Source: Clostridia bacterium (GTDB lineage Bacteria > Bacillota_A > Clostridia > Oscillospirales > CAG-272). Taken from it: a DNA stretch of 64,000 nt. Below the pieces are notes generated by a model. It was not told where the DNA came from, searched no databases, and saw nothing but the letters and a program-made list of their open reading frames with translations. The DNA lies in assembly GCA_017462125.1 (NCBI GenBank), contig JAFTRQ010000133.1, forward strand, positions 1-64,000, read 5' to 3'. Of this stretch, positions 36,441-43,914 are shown piece after piece. Numbering within the stretch: the first letter of the stretch is position 1; every line of letters begins with the position of its first letter. The position numbers were made by a program, and so were the translations under genes.

Positions 36441-36560
36441 GTTAAGGAAACTTAACTTCGGCGCCGCCGAGCGTAGGGTTTGCAGAAGTGACTTGGGGAT
36501 CTGTCACGTAAGCGAAGGGGACGTGTCGCCCGAAGGGGATCTCGGGCGGGCGGCAAAACA
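36441..36560 (+). ncRNA. structured 5' leader with repeated GGGGA loops
   Basis: Stem-loops in order: GTTAAG-GAAA-CTTAAC (36441-36456); TCGGC/GCCGA (36458-36470); GTGAC/GTCAC with loop TTGGGGATCT (36488-36507); GCGA/TCGC with loop AGGGGACGTG (36512-36529); CGCCCGA/TCGGGCG with loop AGGGGATC (36527-36548). Three loops present the same GGGGA. The last two stems share CGC and may exclude each other. The ribosome site AAGGAAAGGA follows at 36564-36573. No known riboswitch class is recognised. Confidence 0.6.
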
Positions 36561-36580
36561 ATGAAGGAAAGGAATTTTCA

Positions 36581-37405
36581 ATGAAAGAAATTACAAAAAG
36601 TATAACGGTCGATCTGCTTCGTCGCGGCAATACGCGTTTGATCTTTGCCCGTCAGAATGATGCGTTGAGCCGTAAGATACTGATCGCGCTGACGGCAGGT
36701 GGCGCACCGTATCCGATTCCAAGCGGAACGCAGGCGATTTTGAATGTGTTGCGCTCCGACGGTCAGAGCTCTGCATTCAGCGCAGAGGTCACGGATGGCG
36801 GAGAGGTTGAGGTCACCTTGTCGCTCTGGATGCTCAGCGCATCAGGCGAGACTCGTTGCTCGATTTCGCTGATCGACACGGAGGGAAAAAAGCTTACAAG
36901 CGACGATTTCACTATTGACGTATTGGAAACGCTTTATGACGGTGAGGAGATTGCAACCGACGACAACTATTCACTTCTGACGGCTTTGATGGCAGATATT
37001 GCGCTGATCGAGGAGACGGAGAGTGAGAGGATCGAGGCTGAAAGGCTCAGAGAGGAAAATGAAAGCGCGAGAATCACCGCTGAAAACGAAAGAGCACTTG
37101 CGGAAAGCGAGAGAGCAAAAATCTATGATGAGATCGTAGGTGGCAATTACGGAAAGGGTGGCAGTCTGACGCTTAAGACGAGTGATTTCTCCTCGGATCT
37201 GACCGCGACTCTTACGGTAGATGGGCTTGGAACAGGCGATATGATCAGCTTCAATCCTGCAACGGTACAGGACCGCGAGTTGGCAGGGCAATGCGGATTG
37301 TTTGTGAATCCGATCACGGCAGGCACGCAGGTCGTCTTCAGCGTGAATTCGATCCCGACGGGGGATATCGGGCTTGTTTATTTTATCGTCAGGGGATCGA
37401 CTTGA
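36581..37405 (+). CDS. BppU-family phage baseplate upper protein
   Basis: A 274-residue tail-tip protein. Residues 1-120 match the BppU N-terminal domain pattern (TVDLLRRGNTRLIFARQNDA; beta-rich). A charged coiled coil follows (about 138-185, Glu/Arg/Ala-rich), then a C-terminal beta domain of about 85 residues. In lactococcal-type phages BppU links the baseplate to receptor-binding proteins. GGAAAGGA precedes the ATG. No capsid, terminase, integrase or lysin gene is nearby, so this is either a prophage remnant or a retained tail-fibre cassette. Confidence 0.8.
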   Translation: MKEITKSITVDLLRRGNTRLIFARQNDALSRKILIALTAGGAPYPIPSGTQAILNVLRSDGQSSAFSAEVTDGGEVEVTLSLWMLSASGETRCSISLIDTEGKKLTSDDFTIDVLETLYDGEEIATDDNYSLLTALMADIALIEETESERIEAERLREENESARITAENERALAESERAKIYDEIVGGNYGKGGSLTLKTSDFSSDLTATLTVDGLGTGDMISFNPATVQDRELAGQCGLFVNPITAGTQVVFSVNSIPTGDIGLVYFIVRGST

Positions 37406-37427
37406 TGGATAGGAAGGAGAATGAACA

Positions 37428-38393
37428 ATGGCATATGCTTTTTATAACGGTTACTTCTCGTCAGGCTCTTCCGGCGGGTCAGAGAACTATCTCAAGTCGC
37501 TGATCGAGCGCAATATTACCGAGATCGAGATACCGAGCGGTGTGGAGGCGATCGGCGCGTATGCGTTCTACAATTGCGCGAGCTTGACGAGGATAGCGGC
37601 GCAGGGCGGTGTGACGAGCATTGGCGCTTACGCCTTTGCAGGGTGCTCGGCTTGCCTCAGCTACGATTTCTCGGCAACCACGGCTGTTCCCACGCTTGAC
37701 GCGACAGCGTTTGAGGGAATCAACGATGAGGCTGTGATCTACGTTCCCGGTACGCTTTACCGAGAGTGGATCAGGACGGATGTATGGAAGGACTTTGAAG
37801 GAAGGATCGAGGCGGTGGGAGAGATTCCTGCGCTTACGCCGAGTGAGGGTCTTGACATCACATACGACAGCGCGACGGCGTCTTATACCGTCAACGGCAG
37901 GGGTACTTGCTCCGACAGCATTCTTGTGATCCCCGGTACGTACGATGACGGAACGAACGGAGAGGCGGCAGTAAGCAAGGTTGCGGCAAGAGCCTTTGAG
38001 AGTGACGCGACAGTGGTAGAATTGGTATTTCCGAGCACTCTCGTTACGCTCGGCAGTTATGCATTCAAAGGCTGTAAGCAGCTTGTGAGGGTAGAGAACT
38101 GCTATGCAGGCGGCGCAAATGACGGCTCGTTTGCGTTTTGGACTTGCTCGAATCTCGCACACGTACACTTCATCGGTAACGGAGAAATTTCAAGCTTTAT
38201 GTTTGCCAACAATGCGGCGGTTGCGACCTACGACTTTACCGATTGCACCGAGGTGGTCATCGTTCCCGATACACTGTACAACTATCTGTCCACGGGTACG
38301 GGAACGCAGTATCTTGTACCTGCGGCACTTTACGACGAGTGGTGCGCGGCGACCAACTGGTCAGAATATTCGCATCTGATCGTAGCGGTTTAA
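37428..38393 (+). CDS. BspA-type leucine-rich-repeat tail protein
   Basis: A 321-residue protein with two blocks of LRR_5 (BspA-type) repeats. Block one is at about 30-120 (IEIPSGVEAIGAYAFYNCAS, VTSIGAYAFAGCSA). Block two is at about 185-290 (LVTLGSYAFKGCKQLVRVE). They are separated by a linker with EALTPSEGLDITYDS-type sequence. Each block ends with an LYxEW motif. No signal peptide is present. Directly after a BppU gene it most likely serves as a receptor-binding or fibre component, although BspA repeats also occur on cell-surface adhesins. GGAAGGAG precedes the ATG. Confidence 0.75.
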   Translation: MAYAFYNGYFSSGSSGGSENYLKSLIERNITEIEIPSGVEAIGAYAFYNCASLTRIAAQGGVTSIGAYAFAGCSACLSYDFSATTAVPTLDATAFEGINDEAVIYVPGTLYREWIRTDVWKDFEGRIEAVGEIPALTPSEGLDITYDSATASYTVNGRGTCSDSILVIPGTYDDGTNGEAAVSKVAARAFESDATVVELVFPSTLVTLGSYAFKGCKQLVRVENCYAGGANDGSFAFWTCSNLAHVHFIGNGEISSFMFANNAAVATYDFTDCTEVVIVPDTLYNYLSTGTGTQYLVPAALYDEWCAATNWSEYSHLIVAV

Positions 38394-38410
38394 TTTGGGA
38401 GGTAATCATT

Positions 38411-38611
38411 ATGGCAGTAAAATCTGAATACGTGACGGTTGGCGAGAGGACGCTGATCAGGCACGTAAGCGACAGCAACAAATACATTCGTCAGGTGGAG
38501 ACGGGCATTTTGTACCGATCCGCCACGGACGTGATCCCTTGCAAGTACACATATGAGGAGACGGAGAGGGAGATACCGAAGGAAGAGGAGGTGAAGGAGA
38601 TTGACCAGTGA
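38411..38611 (+). CDS. small phage-module protein, unknown
   Basis: A 66-residue protein starting MAVKSEYVTVGERTLIRHVS with an acidic, Lys/Glu-rich C-terminus. GGGAGG precedes the ATG. A longer in-frame extension to 38243 overlaps the LRR gene and is not supported. Similar short proteins sit between tail-fibre and holin genes in Clostridia prophages. It overlaps the next gene by 11 bp. Confidence 0.65.
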   Translation: MAVKSEYVTVGERTLIRHVSDSNKYIRQVETGILYRSATDVIPCKYTYEETEREIPKEEEVKEIDQ

Positions 38612-38894
38612 GGAGATCGTAAAAACCCTTGCGGAAAATACACAGCGCTCCAAGTCCAATTCTCATCGGATCGATGAGCTTTCGGGGCATTTTGAGGCGC
38701 TGAACAAAATGGCGACCGCCCTTGAGGTGCTTGCCACCAAGCAGCTTGGTATGTCGGAGCAGATCGACAAGATCGAGGCGAAGGTGTCGTTTTTGGAGGC
38801 GACGCCGATGAAACGCGTACAGACGATATTGGGATACGCGTTGGCGGCGCTTTGCTCAGCGGCAGCAGGCGCATTTTTCGGCGGATACATATAA
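38601..38894 (+). CDS. XhlA/holin-accessory-like protein
   Basis: A 97-residue protein with a TTG start preceded by GGAGGTGAAGGAG. Residues 1-68 form an amphipathic coiled coil (RIDELSGHFEALNKMATALE and further heptads). A single C-terminal membrane segment follows (about 73-95, ending AAAGAFFGGYI). This coiled-coil plus tail-anchor layout matches XhlA/hemolysin-type proteins that accompany phage holins. No endolysin follows, so a lysis role is only suggested. Confidence 0.7.
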   Translation: MTSEEIVKTLAENTQRSKSNSHRIDELSGHFEALNKMATALEVLATKQLGMSEQIDKIEAKVSFLEATPMKRVQTILGYALAALCSAAAGAFFGGYI

Positions 38895-38940
38895 AAAAGC
38901 AAGAAATCCCAAGGTGCTCTCGATGAGTGCCTTGGGATTC
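38895..38940 (+). terminator. terminator-like hairpin of the tail module, repeated at 63731
   Basis: AATCCCAAGG and CCTTGGGATT form a 10-bp stem with an extended GCTC/GAGT part and loop TCGAT. The same element with four transitions lies at 63731-63776. A-rich sequence precedes it but the T-run is weak on the plus strand. Confidence 0.6.
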
Positions 38941-39018
38941 ATAATACATCGTAATCTTATAAATTGCTCTCGCTTTTTTCGTATCCTTCTTGCGGTATAA
39001 CAGCTTTTTCGACAGTCT

Positions 39019-39041
39019 GCGCGGTCACTTGGTGACCGCGC
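39019..39041 (-). promoter_or_regulatory. hairpin enclosing the AraC gene stop codon
   Basis: GCGCGGTCAC and GTGACCGCGC form a perfect 10-bp stem with a 3-nt loop. The TGA stop (39025-39027) is inside the stem. There is no T-run after it on the minus strand, so it is not a standard terminator. Confidence 0.5.
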
Positions 39042-39996
39042 TTTTACTGCTTTCAAAATAATTTTTCTTGGCTTCGCGAAACCTACCCGGAGACATCCCC
39101 TCGAGCCGTTTGAAGAATCGGTTGAAGTTGTTGTGGTCAGAAAAACCAAGCATCTCGCTGATCTGCTGAAGCTTAAAATCGGTTTCGAGCAGAAGTCTGC
39201 GCGCTTGCTTTGCCTTGCGTATATCGATAAATTCCTTGGCGGATATTGAAAGATCGTTGCCGATGATGTTATTTAACTGTCTCGAGCTGATATTCAGATG
39301 CTCGGCAAGCTCTGCCACCGAGAACACACGGGATGGATTGTCCGCTATATACTTTTCAAGATCGATCAGGCGCGCATCCTTAAGAGTTGCCGACTTATCT
39401 GCGCTTTGCTTTCTCTCATCCGGATATTCTTCAAAAACCGAACGAATGAGGTTGATCGTCAGTATGTTTAGGAGTAGCTTGACGTTTTGCGTGCAAAAGG
39501 ATTTTCCGTCGTGAAATTCCTGCATGATCTGCTCGATCAAAGGGAATATATCGCTGGGCAAAGCAGCTTTTAGCGTGGTGATGGAGTCGAAGCGGGCGTT
39601 CAAGCGGCGGCCTTGCGCCGTGTCACGGCAGACAGGCTCAAAGGTAACGGCAAAGGTTTCGGCATCGGGAGTCAGTGCCTTCAGATAATGGTTTTGCTTG
39701 GGAGCGATCAATATATAGTTGCCTGCAGAGACGTCTGTCGGCTCCTGCTCCTCCTCGTGATATTGCAGGGAGCCGTTCAGGATGCAATGCAGCTCAAAAA
39801 AGGAATGGGAATGCAAGCGGCTGTTGGGTCTGATCTTTAACTGACTTGAATAATGGATATAACGGCACCAAAAGATCTGCAGATGAAAGTCCTCGGGCAG
39901 AGTGTTCTGATTCAGGATATCAAGTACGTTTGCCTGCTGCATTGCGTATTCGTAATAGGAAGGCTGCTTTTGCAGATAGCGTTTCTCATTTTGCAT
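39025..39996 (-). CDS. AraC-family regulator
   Basis: A 323-residue regulator. The N-terminal cupin-type sugar-sensing domain (about 50-150) contains RLHSHSFFELHCILNGSLQY. The C-terminal pair of helix-turn-helix motifs is FSVAELAEHLNISSRQLNN (about 227) and LQQISEMLGFSDHNNFNRFF (about 280). It is divergent from the glycosidase-sialidase-rhamnosidase operon starting at 40252, so it is the likely activator of that operon. GGAGG precedes the ATG. Confidence 0.9.
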   Translation of the reverse strand: MQNEKRYLQKQPSYYEYAMQQANVLDILNQNTLPEDFHLQIFWCRYIHYSSQLKIRPNSRLHSHSFFELHCILNGSLQYHEEEQEPTDVSAGNYILIAPKQNHYLKALTPDAETFAVTFEPVCRDTAQGRRLNARFDSITTLKAALPSDIFPLIEQIMQEFHDGKSFCTQNVKLLLNILTINLIRSVFEEYPDERKQSADKSATLKDARLIDLEKYIADNPSRVFSVAELAEHLNISSRQLNNIIGNDLSISAKEFIDIRKAKQARRLLLETDFKLQQISEMLGFSDHNNFNRFFKRLEGMSPGRFREAKKNYFESSKSAVTK

Positions 39997-40027
39997 AGTG
40001 TATCCTCCGAACGGCGGGTTTTATATA

Positions 40028-40056
40028 AGTGTATCATAAACAGTTGATTATTACAA
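40028..40056 (-). promoter_or_regulatory. promoter of the AraC gene at 39025
   Basis: TTGTAA (40051-40056) and TACACT (40028-40033) with a 17-bp spacer on the minus strand. Confidence 0.6.
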
Positions 40057-40153
40057 GTGCTTTTGCGTAAATCTATGCTTTTTTCTGCAAATTTGCTTTG
40101 TGAATTTTGATATGCGATTTCCGATATTGACATATTATTTTCTTAAAACGATA

Positions 40154-40182
40154 TTGAACAGCAATATAAAAACCGATATAAT
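40154..40182 (+). promoter_or_regulatory. promoter of the 40.2-46.6 kb saccharolytic operon
   Basis: TTGAAC (40154-40159) and TATAAT (40177-40182), 17-bp spacer, about 75 bp before the first start codon. Confidence 0.7.
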
Positions 40183-40251
40183 AAAGGTATAAAATCTACG
40201 TTTACGTAAAGACGAATCCTCGAGGAAGGGGAGCCTTGTGAGTGAGGCGCG

Positions 40252-41127
40252 GTGAAGGTGATGAGAAAAATAGGTATTTGCGCGGTGGCGTGCTTGATGG
40301 CTTTTGCCGTGTTGCTTTCAAGCGTGTATTTTGTGTATGCGACGGATACCGAGCAGATAGATGAAGCAAAGCTTGCAGAGCTGTTGATGGCAGACAGATT
40401 TGATTTTATGCTGCCAAGCGAGGAGCATACGAACCTTTTGCAATCTGCGGTAGAGCACAAGGGCTCCTTTGCCGATCTGACCAATCAAACGCGGATGCAG
40501 GTGCTTTACAACGAGGGCGGCAGGATCGATATCGGTGAAACGGCATATCTGACGTATAAGCTGACCAATCGCTCGTCCCGGACCTTGTCTATCGGTACGA
40601 TGGTATATTTCCGTACCACGGGAGGCAATCTGTGCGCCTACGTGCTGATCCCTATGGTTTACGATGCGCAGACGGGGGAAAGGCTGAATTACAAAACCTC
40701 GTATGAATATACGAGCGGGAAATACGTGCTTTCAAACGTGATGCCGACGGTCGAGATTCCCGCGGGGAAGGAAGTTTTCATAGCGATCCCATTTACAAGT
40801 GTAAATGATGCCCAGCGGTACGTTCCCGGAGTTGTGTTGGCTGATGATGAGAAATATTCCGCGGGTACAATGCCCACACGGGGTTGCCTTTGGTCCAATA
40901 ATGCAGAGCGCACGGCATTGCTTGAGGAAAAGCTTGCCCGTGACGGTACAACGGATTGTTTACAAATGCAGTTTTCATCGGCGGCAACGGATGTGACAGC
41001 GCGGGAAACCGTACGTATAACGGAGATTACGATTTTTCGATCTCCGAGCTTTACGCGATCTCAAAAGAGGAGTATTATGCGCATGCTTACGATCCCAACA
41101 GGTGGGGATCTGAAACCGAAAGCATAA
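40252..41127 (+). CDS. N-terminal part of a secreted TIM-barrel glycosidase, broken by a frame change
   Basis: The reading frame begins with a signal peptide (RKIGICAVACLMAFAVLLSS, cleavage likely near YFVYA). A helical stretch and a beta-sandwich-like domain (about 70-250) follow. After about residue 255 the translation loses protein character (FRSPSFTRSQKRS) because the true continuation is in the -1 frame. The downstream half is given in the next entry. The start may be GTG at 40252 or ATG at 40261; neither has an ideal ribosome site. No known family is recognised for this domain. Confidence 0.65.
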   Translation: MKVMRKIGICAVACLMAFAVLLSSVYFVYATDTEQIDEAKLAELLMADRFDFMLPSEEHTNLLQSAVEHKGSFADLTNQTRMQVLYNEGGRIDIGETAYLTYKLTNRSSRTLSIGTMVYFRTTGGNLCAYVLIPMVYDAQTGERLNYKTSYEYTSGKYVLSNVMPTVEIPAGKEVFIAIPFTSVNDAQRYVPGVVLADDEKYSAGTMPTRGCLWSNNAERTALLEEKLARDGTTDCLQMQFSSAATDVTARETVRITEITIFRSPSFTRSQKRSIMRMLTIPTGGDLKPKA

Positions 41128-42911
41128 GCGAGGAAAAGCCGCCTGTTGGGGAGGATGATGACGGAATGAAATATACAACGGTCTCTCTGACCGACAGCGG
41201 TCTTGCAATCGCGCCGTCCTTTGACGTGAACGGCAACATTCTGAATCTTGTTTACGACCGCGATCGCTTTGATTACGTGGCGAAGACCTTTGCGGAGGAC
41301 GGATTTGACCGCGTTTACGTGGTTACCACAAGGGGCGGTATTCCCGCGGCTTCCTCGGCATCCAATCAATGGAATGATCCGGGTGACACCAAATATCATA
41401 TTGCAGAATCGCTGATCCTTTCGGGGAACCTGAACTTTGAATTTTTGTATGCCTGTCATAAATACGGCCTTGAGGTAATTGCCGTTTATAAGCCTTATGA
41501 GGGCGGCGGTGTTTCAAAGGGAGCCGACGCGGATCTGTCAAATTCGCTGTATTATGAGGGAACGGTAGGCGGCTATTGGACGGGCTACGATGCCTTTATA
41601 TCCTCCCATCCCGAGATGCGGTTGAGCCGAAAGGAAAATGCGGCGGAGGATGCCATTGTCAACGATACGGTCACGAAGATTGAGGCGGCGTTTATTGTGA
41701 GCGACTTCAGCTTCAAGGTTTGGACGGGCGGATTGCGGCAGGTTGCCGTCAACGATCTGAACAAATCCGATATCAAGCTGTACGTCAGCAAGAACAATCT
41801 TGATTATGAGGAATACAGCGGGGAATATACCGTAAGCTTTGCTGTCGAAAAGAGGCCTTATTATAATGAAAACGGTTGGCCTCTTTTCAATAAAGACGTG
41901 AAATGCCTTGTTGCGAGCATTGAGGGGATTGAGATCGGGGCGGAGTATCAGTATATGGCGCTGACGATGGAGGATAAGACAGATCGTTATATTATCCCGC
42001 AGTCTATGATCAATATTTATAATACCAAGGGCGAGTGCTTGCCCTCTACCGTAGGGACCTCGGTGAGATACAAGGCGGGCATGACAAGCCGTCCCGAGGG
42101 ATATATTTGGGGCGCGGAGGATATCATCCGCGGAACGGAGAAGGATGCGCTCAAGTATTTTGCCGCGTGGGGCTTTGAATTTGACCTTGACGGCATCGGC
42201 GTGAACAACGACAGCGCGTACATCAATTCCTATCTTTTCGGAATCGCGCGCGGCAATTTCAAATATGCAAAGGGATTGCTTTGCGAAGCATATCCCGAGG
42301 TCAGAGAATATTGGCTCAGTGAGGTGCAGAACCTTTTGAATCTTGGATATGACGGCATCGAGATCCGTTTGCAGGCACATTCGTCGATGATCGCAGATTA
42401 TGCGTATTACGGATTTAATGAGCCGATGATGGAGGCTTATATCGAAAAGTACGGCACGGATCCCAGAGAAGAAGAGGGTGTTTCCAAGGAGACCGCTTAT
42501 CGCATCGCCTGCCTGCGCGGAGAGTTCTTTATGGATTTTATGACCGAGGCTTTCAAAATGACCCATGATGCGGGAAAGACCTTTGGATTCCAGATGCGTT
42601 CGGCGATGATCGACGATTCAATGGACGTGGTGATGAATACCTCGCTCCATCAGATGTTCTGCTGGGCGATGCCAAAGATCGTTGTGGATTGGAAGGCGGC
42701 CGTTGACGGCAGTGATATTGTTTTGATCAAGGATTATGTTTACGGAAGCTATAACAGCGAGGTTGCGAAGGCCATCCGTCAATATGCGACTAATGCGGAG
42801 AAGCAGGTTTTGATCATGGCATACGAAGAGTGTGGAGCGGACGAGGCTTTTGTGAAAGAAGCCTTGGCGGATCTGCTGAACGGCGGAGTCGTGGCGGATT
42901 TTTCGAAATAA
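40956..42911 (+). CDS. C-terminal part of the same glycosidase: putative TIM-barrel catalytic domain
   Basis: About 650 codons. Credible protein text starts at NGDYDFSISELYAISKEEYY (near 41018), and the earlier codons are probably not translated. The region at about residues 380-610 reads as a TIM barrel related to family-10-like or GHL10-type putative glycosidases: AYPEVREYWLSEVQNLLNLG, YDGIEIRLQAHSS, then YGFNEPMMEAYIEKYG. The operon also holds a BNR-type protein and a rhamnosidase. The catalytic residues cannot be assigned from sequence alone. It would be exported only if fused to the upstream signal peptide. Confidence 0.65.
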   Translation: MFTNAVFIGGNGCDSAGNRTYNGDYDFSISELYAISKEEYYAHAYDPNRWGSETESISEEKPPVGEDDDGMKYTTVSLTDSGLAIAPSFDVNGNILNLVYDRDRFDYVAKTFAEDGFDRVYVVTTRGGIPAASSASNQWNDPGDTKYHIAESLILSGNLNFEFLYACHKYGLEVIAVYKPYEGGGVSKGADADLSNSLYYEGTVGGYWTGYDAFISSHPEMRLSRKENAAEDAIVNDTVTKIEAAFIVSDFSFKVWTGGLRQVAVNDLNKSDIKLYVSKNNLDYEEYSGEYTVSFAVEKRPYYNENGWPLFNKDVKCLVASIEGIEIGAEYQYMALTMEDKTDRYIIPQSMINIYNTKGECLPSTVGTSVRYKAGMTSRPEGYIWGAEDIIRGTEKDALKYFAAWGFEFDLDGIGVNNDSAYINSYLFGIARGNFKYAKGLLCEAYPEVREYWLSEVQNLLNLGYDGIEIRLQAHSSMIADYAYYGFNEPMMEAYIEKYGTDPREEEGVSKETAYRIACLRGEFFMDFMTEAFKMTHDAGKTFGFQMRSAMIDDSMDVVMNTSLHQMFCWAMPKIVVDWKAAVDGSDIVLIKDYVYGSYNSEVAKAIRQYATNAEKQVLIMAYEECGADEAFVKEALADLLNGGVVADFSK

Positions 42912-42938
42912 ATTGACACGGAGAAGGGTTGGAAGAAT

Positions 42939-43913
42939 ATGAGAATCAAAAGAATTACAAAAGAGTTTATATTTGATGAGCTGAATGCCCGAGTAGCCTC
43001 GGTACATGCATCCACAATTGTCAAGCTGAAAAACGGAGACCTTGTTGCCGCATGGTTTGGCGGTACGCGTGAGCATAACCGCGACGTGCGCATTTGGGTA
43101 TCCTTGCGACACGATGGCGAATGGATGCCGCCTTATATGATTGACGACGGCATGGACGTGGCGCATTGGAATCCCGTTTTGTTTGTGAACGGACGCGATG
43201 AGCTTTGTCTGTATTACAAGGTTGGAGAGGAAATCAGCAATTGGCAGACCTTTATTGCCAAGTCAGCCGACGGAGGCAGAAGCTTTGGAGATATCAGGGA
43301 ATTGGTTCCCGGAGACGTTGGCGGAAGAGGGCCTGTGAAAAATAAGCCCATCAGGCTTTCCAACGGAACAATCGTAGCTCCCGCCTCCAATGAGGAAGGC
43401 GATTGGTATGCTTTTATGGATATTTCCGAGGACGACGGAGAGAGTTGGAGCGCCGTGAAGATCGAAAAGCCCGAGGAGCCTTATACGAAGCAGAAGCTTT
43501 TTATGATCCAACCCACTCTGTGGGAAGAGCCCGCGGGTCACGTCCACGCACTGATGCGCACGACACGGGGATACGCCTACAGAACCGATTCCTGCGATTT
43601 CGGAAAAACCTGGTGCACCTCCTACATTTCCACTGTACCCAACAACAACAGCGGCCTTGATCTTGTCAGAATGGAGGACGGCACGGTGGCACTTGTCAGC
43701 AATCCCGTATCGGCAGGTTGGGGCGGAAACCGTACACCGCTGACGCTTGCGTTCTCCGACGATAACGGCCTGACCTTCACAAAGGTCGCAACGCTTGAGG
43801 ACCGCAGGGGAGAATACTCCTATCCCTCGATCATTGTGGACGGTAAAACGCTTTACGTTACCTTTACGTACGACCGCAAGACGATCGCCTTTGTTGAGGT
43901 AGAATGCTATTGA
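42939..43913 (+). CDS. BNR/Asp-box sialidase-fold protein
   Basis: A 324-residue six-bladed-propeller-type protein of the BNR_2/exo-alpha-sialidase-like family. Four Asp-boxes of the S-x-D-x-G-x-x-[WF] type are visible: SADGGRSF, SEDDGESW, SCDFGKTW and SDDNGLTF. The opening VASVHASTIVKLKNGDLVAA and AWFGGTREHNRDVRIW resemble this family. There is no clear classical sialidase Arg triad and no signal peptide, so it may act in the cytoplasm on a sugar other than sialic acid. It lies 2 bp upstream of the GH78 gene, indicating coordinated action on one glycan. Confidence 0.8.
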   Translation: MRIKRITKEFIFDELNARVASVHASTIVKLKNGDLVAAWFGGTREHNRDVRIWVSLRHDGEWMPPYMIDDGMDVAHWNPVLFVNGRDELCLYYKVGEEISNWQTFIAKSADGGRSFGDIRELVPGDVGGRGPVKNKPIRLSNGTIVAPASNEEGDWYAFMDISEDDGESWSAVKIEKPEEPYTKQKLFMIQPTLWEEPAGHVHALMRTTRGYAYRTDSCDFGKTWCTSYISTVPNNNSGLDLVRMEDGTVALVSNPVSAGWGGNRTPLTLAFSDDNGLTFTKVATLEDRRGEYSYPSIIVDGKTLYVTFTYDRKTIAFVEVECY

Positions 43914-43914
43914 T

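Noticed and set aside
36442..36630. 62-codon minus-strand frame over the structured leader
   Set aside because: It runs through the stem-loops and into the BppU gene; the stems explain the sequence better than a peptide.
41003..41009. GGGAAAC, a classical -1 slippery heptamer, near the frame break
   Set aside because: The upstream frame reads CGG GAA ACC, so the heptamer is out of phase for G GGA AAC slippage. A one-base deletion explains the data better.
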